Assembly (NCBI GenBank): GCA_028752905.1
Contig: JAQNBH010000011.1
Coordinates: 23,454,341 to 23,518,340 of the forward strand
DNA length: 64,000 nt
Source: Cladorhizidae sp. MBARI D1340-BT2
Taxonomy: Eukaryota > Porifera > Demospongiae > Poecilosclerida > Cladorhizidae
Direction of reading: 5' to 3'
A program made the position numbers and the translations under genes. Of this stretch, positions 47,255 through 58,848 are shown piece by piece; position 1 is the first letter of the stretch, and each line of letters begins with the position of its first letter. The notes beneath the pieces are model-generated. The model had not been told where the DNA came from and made no database searches. It was given only the letters and a program-made list of their open reading frames with translations.

Positions 47255-47587
47255 TTAACCTATTGATATGCACAGTGACATGTCTAGATCTTTTGCCTTG
47301 GAATGCAATAGTGTATAGTTGCAGTTAGATAGTTTAGCACTCACTACATATGGGCCATCCCAGATTGAATGCAATTTTCCCATGAGCCCAGGGGTGTGGC
47401 ATAACACAAGATCCCCTGGCTCAAAGCTACAGGCCTTGGATCTAGCATCATATGCTGTCTTGGATTTTTCTTTTGCAATAGCCTGATTGGCATGAGCTAC
47501 TTCGTGTAGAGCTACTAGGGTCTCCCTCAATACCTGTACCCACTCAACCGTGCTGGTAAAGCTTATATCTCCACTTATCCATCCCAC
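47255..47587 (-). pseudogene. Gypsy-2 integrase C-terminal region
   Basis: The stretch AHANQAIAKEKSKTAYD then FEPGDLVLCHTPGLMGKLH and WDGPYVVSAKLSNCNYTL is the GPY/F-type integrase C-terminal region. The G-D-x-V-L and W-x-GPY motifs are clear. In another frame it continues HINRLKAWK, the usual end of this region. The start shown is only the open-frame limit; the domain continues from the core upstream, separated by stops at 47590-47620. Confidence 0.85.
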
Positions 47588-47618
47588 TTTAACTGCCTAA
47601 AGGGGACCTCACATGCTC

Positions 47619-48900
47619 TTACCATGAACTAATTCGTAAGGTGAAAACCCTGTGGCTGTGTGGAGGGTAGCTCTGTATGCTAACAAGCAATACTTTAGGC
47701 CATTCTTGGTCTTTGCCCTGGATCTTACGAATCATACTCTTCAAACAACCATGCCACCGTTCTAGTATCCCGTTGGTCTGGGGGTGGTAGGCTGTGATCT
47801 TTATCTGTTTAATATTCAAGAGCCTACATAACTTCTTAAGGCCAGCGTTGCCCATTATTTTGACAATATTTTTGGGGGGCTTATATCCCTTCTAAACATC
47901 TGTACAATCTGTCTTTCAAATTTGGATGCACAAGTCTCTAGTTATGGTGAATTTTATCCATTACATTCACCTTGAAAATTGAAGAAGGTTAGTTCAGCTT
48001 CAGTAAAGTTTGATCGCTCATATCTACTACCACTTACCCTGGATACTTTATTCAAGTACTAGAATGCAGCTCATTGCACGTAGAATCATTGCATTCTAAT
48101 TGAGCATAAATATACGAAAAATTGAAGTACTGCACATGTGTGACATGTGAGCAGTAGTCTGGTGGTGGCCCAATATAGTAGTAGCCCAACTTCAATAGCA
48201 GTTTCTCAGAAACATGTTTTTTTTAAGGTAAAGACAGATATCTCAAGGAAAAATGTATGTATACCTGCTTCATTATATATCATATTGTAGCTCTATCTTT
48301 GCTCTACGATTGTAGAGCGGAGTTTTTCAATTTTTAAGTGCTAGTCCAATTATAAAGTCATGTGTATATACCCTGATATGCCCATATTATTGTTGACCTT
48401 GTCATGAAAACTCCGTTAGTGTTGAGGTTAAAAAATTTCGCTGGAATCAAGCTTTCGTGGTTGCTCTACTACATCCATAAAAGGTAAGTGTGTATAGGGC
48501 ATATCTTAGGAGAGGGACATTTTATTGTGACTCTAGTTAGAATTTTTCCAAACCTCTATACTTTACTGAAACTTCTTAATAAAGCACATTATTAGAAAGC
48601 TCTTGCAGAGAGCTGTATTCTGGTACCAAAATAAAATGTAGGGGAAGAAGGACAACAAAGTTATGGACGTTTACATAAACTATGATAAAATGGGCAACGC
48701 TGGCCTTAATAACCTTTCCCAGAAGTGACTGATTACTCCCATTAACCCCTCTGCTACTGATTTAGCATCTACCCATTTCAAAGGAATAGTCATTGTCCAA
48801 GCCCTAACCCTAGTCCCAAGACACAATGGTCAGGATATACCTGTGACCTTCTTTGGTTTTTTCTACCAGATCCCAGGCCATCCTTTGGTAAGGTTCTGTC
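47619..48900 (-). pseudogene. Gypsy-2 integrase core, interrupted and partly deleted
   Basis: The first catalytic Asp lies in AWDLVEKTKEGHRYILTI (48870-48810). After VAEGLMGVISH (about 48740) the segment holding the second catalytic Asp is missing, then LGKVIKKLCRLLNIKQIK would continue if a TTAA-flanked insertion (47840-48705) were absent. The third part, TAYHPQTNGILERWHGCLKSM, carries the Glu (47640-47800). The core is therefore damaged twice: by a deletion and by a MITE. Confidence 0.8.
47840..48705. mobile_element. 866 bp MITE with TTAA target duplication
   Basis: Terminal inverted repeats GGCCAGCGTTGCCCATT occur at both ends (left at 47840, right reverse-complemented to 48705), each flanked by TTAA (47836-47839 and 48706-48709). 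The interior has no transposase. It sits in integrase codons of Gypsy-2, and removing it with one TTAA restores the local reading frame. TTAA with GG-starting ends fits a piggyBac- or Kolobok-type non-autonomous element. Confidence 0.85.
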
Positions 48901-49400
48901 TGATATGGTTGGTGTAACTACCATAGGTACTCTAAGTTGTAGCTGCCTCCCTGCCTTTTCACATTCTGGGCAGGCACTACAGTATGCCCTAATGTCTTTC
49001 CTAATACCAGGCCATGTGAAGTGGTGAGATAGGATGGCAAGCATCTTATTGTGTGCAAAATCCACCAACTAACCCTCTGTGCCCAATGTCCAACACCTCT
49101 TTCCTTCTACAAGATGGCACGACAATTCTGGACAACTCCTTTTGAGGATCTACCAACTTGACCTGCACTAGTACTCCGTTCTCCCTACAATAATCATCTT
49201 CCTGCTTTTCAGCTTTACTCCTCATCTCCGACAGGCTACCATCTTCCACATGCTGAGCAACTAGCTTCCTAACTTCTTCCTCGCTTTTGCTAAGCACCGG
49301 AATTGGCTGGTCACTAGATTGAGCTCCCTCTAACCCATTAAGGACAACTTCCTCAACCAAGACCGAAGAGTCTTCTTCCACCTCATCTACTACCTCATCT
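48790..49400 (-). pseudogene. Gypsy-2 pre-integrase and H2C2 zinc-binding domain
   Basis: The frame reads DEVVDEVEEDSSVLVEE, then EEEVRKLVAQHVEDGSL, ENGVLVQVKLVDPQ and IVVPSCRRKEVLDIGHRG, followed after a stop at about 49070 by VDFAHNKMLAILSHHFTW and IRAYCSACPECEKAGRQ. The latter is the H2C2 zinc-binding domain with both Cys pairs. A TAG and a frame change separate the two His/Cys halves. Confidence 0.85.
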
Positions 49401-50150
49401 GCACTCGCATACAGCCTGTCCCTATCGGGATCTCTGGGGTCATGGGTGGGGTCCTCATTATTTGCAAAATGTAGGAATTTCAGGAGGAGAAAGAACCTAT
49501 CCCTTCTCATTTTAAATTTTGCCCGAATATAGGGATTTCTATCAGATCATCCGTGGACCAACACATGTCCAGCCTTGGCTTGTGAATAACATCCATCAGT
49601 CCAAGTAAACCGAAGAATGTCTTCATTTCATCAACGGTAGTGTCCACCCAGTCATGAACCCTGGAGAAATCCTTCAGATTTTCACAACTTGCCTCGATGA
49701 ACTGCTGAGCATATCGGTTGGTCTCCTCTACAATATGCCTAAAGATATTGTTAGTGAGTACTGGGCGAAGAATTCATCTAATAGTTGCATTGGCACCAAG
49801 CCTAACTTTGAGTTGCTCGCCACCAACGAATGGAATTTGCTTTGGCTCATAACTGTCATTCGGGCCAATGTCCCAATTTATCCTGGGTTTCTGAGCCCTT
49901 ACAGGTCTGCGCCCCTGTCCTCTAGTACGAGGCCGGCCCCTCTGACCTCTTACAGGCCCCCCTCTGCCACCGCCTAGGCCACCACGAACCTGCATGAAGT
50001 GGCCACGAATCACACCACCATGAACACGTGGATTACGTTTGGCCTGTTTGGCCTGCACTGGCTAGTCTTCTGCATCACTTTCATTATCTGTATCACAGTT
50101 CTTGCCGTCTAAGAGGCTTAATTCATCATCTAACGGAACAGCGGTCGAAC
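49395..50150 (-). pseudogene. piggyBac transposase C, N-terminal fragment
   Basis: Read from 50150 down: an acidic start (DNESDAED), a basic Gly/Arg-rich linker (VRGGLGGGRGGPVRGQRG), then INWDIGPNDSYEPKQIPF, VRLGANATIR, NIFRHIVEETNRYAQQF, HDWVDTTVDEMKTFFGLL, MCWSTDDLIEIPIFGQ and RRDRFFLLLKFLHFANNED. This is the N-terminal half of a piggyBac transposase (before the first catalytic Asp). A stop follows ATIR, and a frameshift lies at about 49515. At DRDRLY (about 49405) the frame runs directly into Gypsy-2 sequence (ASADEVV) with no stop. Confidence 0.85.
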
Positions 50151-50212
50151 GGTTATGCCAGATCCATGACTTCAAGTTTGACAGGCCAGTTACCTTGGTT
50201 ACCTTACATATG

Positions 50213-50400
50213 AGCTCTTAAAATCAACTTCTCAATAATCAACTTCAAATTTCTCGACGTTTCGACTAGATGCACTAGTCTTGATAAGGAATAATGGAAT
50301 GCTAAGGCTCACGTTAGCATGTTATATAGCTAGCTATCCACCATGTGCCAGTACACGTACCTAGCACATGCACCAGTTGTAAAATATCAATAATAATACA
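50213..50400 (-). mobile_element. Penelope-like element tail with degenerate hammerhead-like motif
   Basis: On the minus strand the sequence TATCAAGACTAGTGCATC then TAGTCGAAACGTCGAGAA has the layout of a hammerhead core: a CTGATGA-like box (here mutated to CTTATCA), a short hairpin (GACTAG with CTAGTC), then GAAAC and GTC. A related, better-preserved copy is at 61231-61265. Penelope-like retroelements are known to carry such ribozymes in their terminal repeats. About 150 bp around the motif is shared between the two copies. Confidence 0.5.
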
Positions 50401-50463
50401 TGTACCAAAAAAATGGACAATCCAAAAAAATTGTATAATAAACAAGTAAATTAAACAATTACA

Positions 50464-51000
<537 letters not shown>

Positions 51001-51089
51001 ACACTGCTGCAGTGCTTGGATCCAGCTCAGTACCTGATGATCATTATTTCTTAAATTAAATGGTATTCTCTATCTATATGCATGATTAA

Positions 51090-51799
<710 letters not shown>

Positions 51800-51800
<1 letters not shown>

Positions 51801-54028
51801 TCATGCTTCAGTATCGCAAACAGTTCCATAATATTGAAAGGGAAGCTTATTTGCCATTTTGACAAGATTGAGCGATTTCAGACAGTTTTTAATGGAGAAA
51901 ATTTCTCACCAAAAGACATTTACTGTCGTTTAAAGAGTAGAAACAGTTCCTGTTGAAAAGGAAGCCATTTTGACAAGAATGAGACAGTTTTTCCTCAAAA
52001 CGCTCAAAAGAATCCCAATTGGAGACAAATAGAGCTTTCGGTTATAAAGGGGAGATTTCTCACCAAAAGACATTTTATCATTTAATGTTCAAATGGAAGC
52101 TAATTGCCCATTTATACAAGAATGAGTGATTTCAGACACTTCCCAAATGGAGTAAAATAGAGCTTCTATTGATAGATTTGTCACAAAAATACGTTTTCTG
52201 ACATTTTAAGAGTAAAAACAGTTCCATGATGTTGAAAAGGAAGCTAATTTGCCATTTTGAGCGATTTCAAACAGTTTTTCCTCAAACGCTCCCAATTGGA
52301 ACAAAATGGAGCTTCTTTCTGGTTAAAATCGGAAGATTTCTCACCAAAAGACCTTTCCTGTCGTTTAAAGAGTAGAAACAGTTCTATAATGTTGAATGTG
52401 CCCATTTTGACATTAATGAAACAGTTATTCCTCAAAACCCTCCAAATAGAGCTGCTTTCAGTTAAAAAGATGATATTTCTCACCAAAAGTCGTTTTCTGT
52501 CATTTAAAGAGTAGAAACAGTTCCATAATGTTGAAAAGTAAGCTAAATTGAGTGATTTCATAGTTTTTTCACAAAATTCATAAAAAAAGAGGCAAAATAG
52601 ATCTTTCGGTTAAAAAGGGCAGAAACCAAAATATGTTTTTTGTCATTTAAGGCGTAGAAACAGTTCATAAATGTTGAAAAGGGAACTAATTTGTCCATTT
52701 TGAAAAGTTTGAGCGATTTAAGACAGTTTTTACTCAAAATCCTCCTATTGGAGAGCTTATTTCGGTTAAAAATCTGAAATTTGACTTTTTCTGTCGTTTA
52801 AAGTAGACTTGTTTCAGTAAAAAATGGAAGATTTCTTATCAAAAGACGTTTTCTGACAAGATGAGTAGAAATAGTTCCATAATGTTGAAAATGAAACTAA
52901 TTTCCCATTTTGAGCGATTTCAGACAGTTTTTCCTCAAAACGCTCCCAATTGGGTCAAAATAGAGTTAAAATCGGAAGATTTCTCACCAAAAGACGTTTA
53001 CTGTCGTTTAAAGAGTAGAATCAGTTCTATAATGTTGAAATGGAAGATAGTGTCCATTTGGATAAGAATGAGCGATTTCAGAGTTTTTTCCTCCAAAAGC
53101 TCAAAAACATCCCAAATTGAGTAAAATAGAGCTTCTTTGGGTTAAAAAGACATTTTCTGTCATTTCAAGAGTAGAAACAGTTCCATAATGTTGAAAGGGA
53201 AGCTTATTTGCCATTTTGGCAAGATTGAGCGATTTCAGACCGTTTTTCCTCAAAACGCAATAAACATCCTAATTGTGAGCTTTTGGTGAGATTTCTCACC
53301 AAAAGACATTTACTGTCGTTTAAAAAGTAGAAACAGTTCAATATTGCTGAAAAGAAAGCTGTGCCCATTTTGACAAGAATGAGAGTTTTTCCTCAAAACG
53401 CTCAAAAAAAGTCCCAATTGAGACAAATAGAGCTTCTTTCGATTAAAATGGAGAGATTTCTTTCCAAAAGACATTTTCTTTCATTTAAAAAATAGAAACA
53501 GTTCCCTAATGTTCAAATGGAAGCTAATTGCAAAAATTAGTGATTTCAGACTGTTTTTCTTTAAAACGCTAAAAAGACGTCCCAAATGCAGTAAATAGGT
53601 ACCATAAATATGTTTTCTGACATTTTAAGAGTACAGTTCCATAATGTTGGCTAATTTGCCATTATTCAAAATACTATAAAAAAACGTCACTATTGTAAGC
53701 TTCTTTCAATTAAAAAGTGTAGATTTGTCACCAAAAGACGTTTCCTGTCATTTAAATAGTACAAATAATTCAATAACGTTGAAAAGGAAGCTAAATAGCC
53801 ATTTTGAGCGACTTCAGACAGTTTTTCCTCAAAATGCTCAAAAACGTACTAATTGGAGCAAAATACGGTTCAAAAGGGGAGATTCACCAAAAGACGTTTT
53901 CTCTAGTTTAAAGTGTAGAAACAGTTCCATAATGTTGAAAAGGAAGCTAGTTTTCCCATTTTTGAAAAGATTGAGACAGTTTTTTCTCAAAATACTCAAA
54001 AACATCAAAATAGAGGACATTTATCATT
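51800..54028 (+). repeat. Diverged satellite (copy 2, left part)
   Basis: The same landmarks in the same order as at 21.2-24.7 kb (GATTTCTCACCAAAAGAC, TTTAAAGAGTAGAAACAG, TTCCATAATGTTGAAAAGG, GAGCGATTTCAGACAG). Open frames such as plus 53725-54093 are mosaics of these units and are not conserved. The array is interrupted at TTAA 54029-54032 by piggyBac element D. Confidence 0.93.
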
Positions 54029-54106
54029 TTAACGCTTTAGGGCCGATAATTGAAATAACGCCGCGCAAGCGTCTGCCGGAATTAATTGAGTAATTCGTTT
54101 TATTAG

Positions 54107-54730
54107 CCCGAGAGAAAAACACCTTGGGCTCTTGAAGTTCATGGGACAGCTTCTTCGCTTCAGGACTCAATCAGGTTAGCGTGTTGATAGCTTACATGGC
54201 CCTTGAAGTCATGGGACAGCTTCTTCGCTTCAGGGCTCAACTAGGTTAGCGTGTTGCTAGCTTACCTGGCTACTTCTAAACAAAGCACACTAAGTTTGTT
54301 TTGCTTTTAGCGATCTCTGCGGTCTGTTGGCGTCGAAATCTTTTTACTATAGAGCTAGAGCTGCCATTATGCCATGGTAGTAGTTTCATCCACGTAAATA
54401 GTTTCAAAAAGGTAAGCTAGATAATTGATTGAGTATATAATTAGTAGTAATTAGTTTTAGTCGCGTGAGAGAAAAACACCGTGGGCACTTGAAGTCATGG
54501 GACAGCTTCTTCGCTTCAGGACTCAACCAGGTTAGCGTGTTGATAGCTTACATGGCCCTTGAAGTCATGGAACAGCTTCTTCGCTTCTGGGCTCAACTAG
54601 GTTAGCATGTAGCTAGTTTACCTGGCTAATTCTAAAGAAAGCACACTGTTTGTTTTGCTTTTAGCGATGTCTGTCGGCTTCGAGATCTTCTTACTATAGA
54701 GCTGCCATGATGCCATGCTACGTAGTTTCA
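54107..54730 (+). repeat. Tandem duplication inside element D
   Basis: A block of about 250 bp starting GAGAGAAAAACACC at 54111 recurs from 54471 (offset about 360 bp). Each copy itself holds two versions of a ~70 bp segment (CTTGAAGTCATGGGACAG then CTTCTTCGCTTCAGG and GGTTAGCGTGTTG). It is non-coding and lies near the left end of the element. Confidence 0.85.
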
Positions 54731-54969
54731 TGACGCAAATAGTTCCAAAAAAGTAAGCGTGAAGCTTACCTCCGATCAGTATTTTTGTTGTCAGTACTCT
54801 GTTCACATTCAAAGGAAAGGACATGATGTTACCAATATTTTCAGGACAAGACACATGGATATAAGACACATGGATATACTGATAAGTTGCTGAGATATTG
54901 AATGTCAATAATATATTGTTTTGCTAGGTAGAAGTAAGTTGAGCATGAAACATAATCATATATATAGCT

Positions 54970-55756
54970 AGCTATTATTGAATGTGAGAAATAGTGTGCC
55001 AGCTTGTAGCAGTCCTCTTTTAGGCATAGATGTGGCTTCCGAGGACAGGCATTGCATACCCATACGCTCTGTCGGGAGGGCACACATTTTTTGGGGCACT
55101 AGATGCATCTCCTAGATATATTGCCTCTTGCAGGAAAGTGGTCTAGTCGAGGAAGTGTTGGTGGTAATAGTTCTGTGACAGAGCTACTTGGCCTCTGAGA
55201 AGAGAGCAGTGGCTGGTTGGTCGACTGAGAGAGTGGTTGTGGTGGATTTGGTGGCAAGGGTAGGGTTTGTTGAGATATGTGTTGTGGTTGAGGTGTGTTG
55301 GTTGACGACTGAGATGGTTGTATAGTTGGTGCTATAAGTACATGTATAGCACTGCTGAAGAACATCTATAGTGTATTGACATTGTTATGTATTGACATGG
55401 TTATGTTAAATGTTTGTTGTTGTTGTTTCACCCACCTGTAGCAAATGTAAATCCTGGACTGAGCTGTGTACCAGTATCATTCTGACCTATAGCTGGTGGA
55501 GGTGAAGCTCACTCCTCTGAAAATATTTATTTTTGTAAATATAATCATTGAATCATAAAGAAACCATTGATGTTGGGGTGAAGTTCTGAATCACTTGATC
55601 ACTTGCTGGAGGAGGTACAAGATTTAAAAAAACATTACCATTGTCTTCCATAACTTCAAGGTCATCATCACTTCCTTCTGCTATGTATTCAATGTTGCTG
55701 TTGTCATAACCAGAAAAAAAGTCTACAACACACTCTAGAGAAAATCTTTTTGCCAT
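54970..55756 (-). pseudogene. Core-less piggyBac protein of element D
   Basis: From the ATG at 55756 the frame reads AKRFSLECVVDFFSGYDN then EYIAEGSDDDLEVMED, the same N-terminus type as piggyBac A (MAKR start). Possible introns follow: GTAATG donor after GAAGACAATG; a middle exon 55513-55433 between TTTTCAG and GTGGGTG; an acceptor before 55365. A Pro/Gln/Thr-rich linker (55365-55125) leads into RRCI, a TAG, CPKKCVPSRQSVWVCNACP then LCLKEDCYKLAHYF, the C-terminal Cys-rich zinc domain. The roughly 400-residue DDE domain is wholly missing. Stops in the middle exon (TGA) and the zinc domain (TAG) mean no intact protein now. The retained part would be the DNA-binding end of the transposase. Confidence 0.75.
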
Positions 55757-55937
55757 TATCACTTGTGGGCAGAGCAGCTACAAGTAAACACAGCTGCAAA
55801 ATATTAGATTACGCAATGGCCATGTAAATATAGCGGCGCTAAAGTGATTAGTGTTTCTCCGTGACAAAAGTCGCTATCGTTGTTATGGACAATTAAAATG
55901 TGCGCGTGAAAAGTCGCTATCGGCCCTAAAGAGTTAA

Positions 55938-57490
55938 GAGTAGGAACATGTTGAAATGGAAGCTAATTGCTCATTTTGACAAGAATGAGCGATTCGAGAC
56001 AGTTTTCCCTCTAAATGCTCAAAAACGTCCAATTTTGGGAGCTTTTTTCGGTTAAAACGGCAGATTTCTCACCAAAAGACCTTTTCTGTCGTTTAAAGAG
56101 TAGAAACAGTTCCATAATGCTAAAAAGTTACATATGTGCACATTTTTAGACAGTTTTTCCTTAAAACGATTAAAATAGAGCGTCTTTCAGTTGAAAGGGA
56201 GAGATTTCTTACCAAAAGACGTTTTCTGACACTATAAGAGTAGAAACAGTTCCATAATGGCTAATTTGCGATTTCAGACATTTTTCCCTCAAAACACTCA
56301 AAAACATCCAATTGGGAGGTTAAAAACGGAAGATTTCTCACTAAAAGACGTTTCCAGACGTTTAAAGAGTAGAATCAGTTCTATAATTTTGAAAAGGAAG
56401 CTAATGTGCCCATTTTGACAAGAATGAGCGAAATACATTCCTATTGGAGCAAAATAGAGCTGCTTTCCGTTATAAAGGTGATATTTCTCACCAAAATATG
56501 TTTTCTGTCATTTAAAGAGTAAAACAGTTCCATTTTGACGAGATTTAGGGATTTAAGACGGTTTTTCTTCAAAACGCTCTAAAACGTTCCAATTGAGCAA
56601 AACAGTCTTACATTTATAACAAAACACATTTACTATCATTTAAATAGGTATATAGAAACAGTCCATAATTTTTAAAAGGAAGCTAGTGTCCATTTTGACA
56701 AGAATAAGTTTTTTCTCAAAATTCTCACCTATTGTAGCAAAAAAGAGCTTCATTCGGTTAAAAAGTGGAGATTTCTCACTAAAAGACGTTTCCTGTCATT
56801 TAAAGAGTACAGTTCAATAAAGTTGTGGAGGAAGCTAAATAGCCATTTTGAGCGACCTCAGACAGTTTTACTAAAAAACGTACCAATTGGAGCAAAATAC
56901 GGTTAAAAAGGGGAGATTTCTCACCAAAAGACGTTTTCTGTAGTTTAAAGAGTAGGAACAGTTCCATAATGTTGAAAAGGAAGCTAGTTTGCCCATTTTG
57001 AAAAGATTGAGACATTTTTTCCTCAAAATGCTCAAAAACATCCCAATAGGAGCAAAATAGAGGACATTTATCATTTTAAGAGTAGGAACAGTCCTATAAT
57101 GTTGAAATGGAAACTAATTGCCCATTTTGACAAGAATGAGCGATTCGAGACAGTTTTTCCTCAAAATGCTCAAAAACGTCCCAATTGGAGCAAATCAGAG
57201 CTTTTTTCAGTCAAAACGGAAGATTACTCTCACCAAAACACATTTACTGTCATTTAAAGAGTAGAAAGAGTTCCATAATGTTGATAATGTGACAAGATTG
57301 AGCGATTTCAGACTGTTTTCCTTAAAAATGCAATAAAATATCCCAATTGTCGAGGTGAAAAACGGAAGATTTCTCACAAAAGTCGGTTAAAAGAGTAGAA
57401 ACAGTTTTATAATGCCAATTTGGACAAGAATGAACGAATTCAGACAGTTTTTTCTCAAAACACGCAAAAACGTCCCTATTGGCCAATTTT
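55938..57490 (+). repeat. Diverged satellite (copy 2, right part)
   Basis: A continuation of the satellite after element D, with the same landmark order. It includes the unit at about 57060-57120 that preserves the uninterrupted target of element D. Confidence 0.93.
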
Positions 57491-58848
57491 TTTTTTATAA
57501 CAAAAATATATCCATGCGGGAAAAGTTACTGACAAAATGTTTTTAACCTTTAGTACCCGTTAGTACCCCTTGCAAGACATCTTGTTCTCTAGCAAGAAGG
57601 GTGAGTTAAGATTACCAGGGCATTGCATATATACCAGAAGTAAGGAGGTAGGTAAGCTTTGCATTAGATGATACCCTTATTAAAAAAAAATTTCCCATAA
57701 AATCATCATTTGATATCTAGCCAATGGGAGAAGTGGAGCCCATTGAAGTTAATGCGATGCGAAGCTGATGTGATAGTGAATTCATACTGGATTTATTAGT
57801 GGCCTGATCATCTTTGTGCATTAATTCAAGTGTTGAGATGCTGCCTTGAGACCTAGTGCTCCAGTACTTGATAAACTAACAGAATGTATAATTATATCTG
57901 AAAAATTAAACGTTTTGTTGTGTGAAATTCTGAAGTTCAGAAATTAACACTATCTATATTCATGAAAGTTTATTCTAATCTGAAGAAGAAGAAACACAAG
58001 AAAGGAAGTCATCCAGACCATTGGCAAGACTTTAGCTATTCCTCCTGTCTGAAATGTTGCATAGAATCCTCCAAACTTCTTAAAATGGCCACCAAAAGAG
58101 TTCTAATCATAACTGTGGCCAATGTTGGACTATCATGGTGCAAGTATGGCCAATTGTACTTATCATGGTGAGAGTGTTTTCAACATCTGTTAAGCAATAT
58201 CGTGGGAGGAATATCCTTCAGCACTAAGATTCTAAGATTGCCCTGGATAAAATCTCACTATATGTGCGGAGGGGAAGGGGATTTTTTTCCACCGTTTTGA
58301 ATTTTCACACTATTTGTAATAACTTTTTCCCCCTCCATTTCTCTTGTAAGTTATTTTGAGGACAACTGTAGTGCATTTGCTGCTCTTTCTAAATCTAAAG
58401 GTTTGTGCATAGCTACTTCCTAGGTCAAGATATGGTAACTTGATTGCCTCACTTCTCTGTGCTTTGAAGTTGAGCTTACCCACTTTAATGTGGTTGGCAC
58501 AAATACTGATGTGGAAAATGCATTGAAAGAAACAACAAATCATCTGTCACAAGGTGCATGTCCTTGATGTTGAGCTAGGTCAGAGCATCATCTCTCACAA
58601 GGTGGATGGTGAACCAGGTCAGAGCATCATCTCTCACAAGGTGCAAGCTTTTGATGATGAGCCATGTCAGAGCATCATCTCTCACAAGTTGCATGCCCTT
58701 GATGGTGTGTCAGGTCAGAGGATCATCTCTCACAAGGTGCATTTCCTTGACGGTTGGCCAGGTCAGAGCATCATCTCTCACAAGGTGCATGTCCTTGATG
58801 GTGAAACAAATGCCAATCTCAATAGGTTGGCTGCTTTGCTAGTTAAAA
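57460..58848 (+). repeat. Unique block of the segmental duplication (copy 2)
   Basis: Homologous to 24660-26557: GTTACTGACAAAATG, the CTTGCAAGACATCTTG stretch, the 48 bp minisatellite, and GCCAATCTCAATAGGTTGG up to CTAGTTAA. It lacks the poly(G) run and the ~330 bp extra segment of copy 1. The TTAA at 58845-58848 continues AAGTTTGATTTG, the putative empty site for piggyBac A. Confidence 0.85.
58546..58805 (+). repeat. 48 bp minisatellite (copy 2, about six units)
   Basis: Units with TCAGAGCATCATCTCTCACA and AGGTGCATGTCCTTGATGG, paralogous to 25770-26170 but with fewer and shorter units. Confidence 0.9.

Larger units (their letters stand above)
46650..49400 (-). mobile_element. Ty3/Gypsy relic with integrase before reverse transcriptase (Gypsy-2)
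   Basis: Reading the minus strand from 49400 to 46650, the order is pre-integrase and H2C2 region, integrase core, integrase C-terminal region, reverse transcriptase. Standard Ty3/Gypsy elements have reverse transcriptase first. The order here is the one described for Gmr1-type Gypsy elements, and it agrees with Gypsy-1. The relic lacks Gag, protease, LTRs and the end of reverse transcriptase. It abuts a piggyBac fragment at about 49400 and has a MITE inside the integrase. Confidence 0.82.
54033..55933 (-). mobile_element. Non-autonomous piggyBac derivative (element D)
   Basis: The left end is TTAA then CGCTTTAGGGCCGATA. The right end, inverted, is TTAA then CTCTTTAGGGCCGATA. TTAA lies at 54029-54032 and 55934-55937. 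The flanks ATTTATCATTT and GAGTAGGAACA are contiguous around one TTAA in a sister satellite unit at about 57065-57090, an empty site. The 1901 bp element holds minus-strand N-terminal and C-terminal pieces of a piggyBac protein but no catalytic core. Its ends differ from those of A, so it is another lineage. A subterminal repeat, CGATAGCGACTTTT, occurs twice at the right end. Confidence 0.92.

Noticed and set aside
53725..54093. 122-codon frame in the satellite
   Set aside because: It is a mosaic of satellite units running into piggyBac D; not conserved among units.
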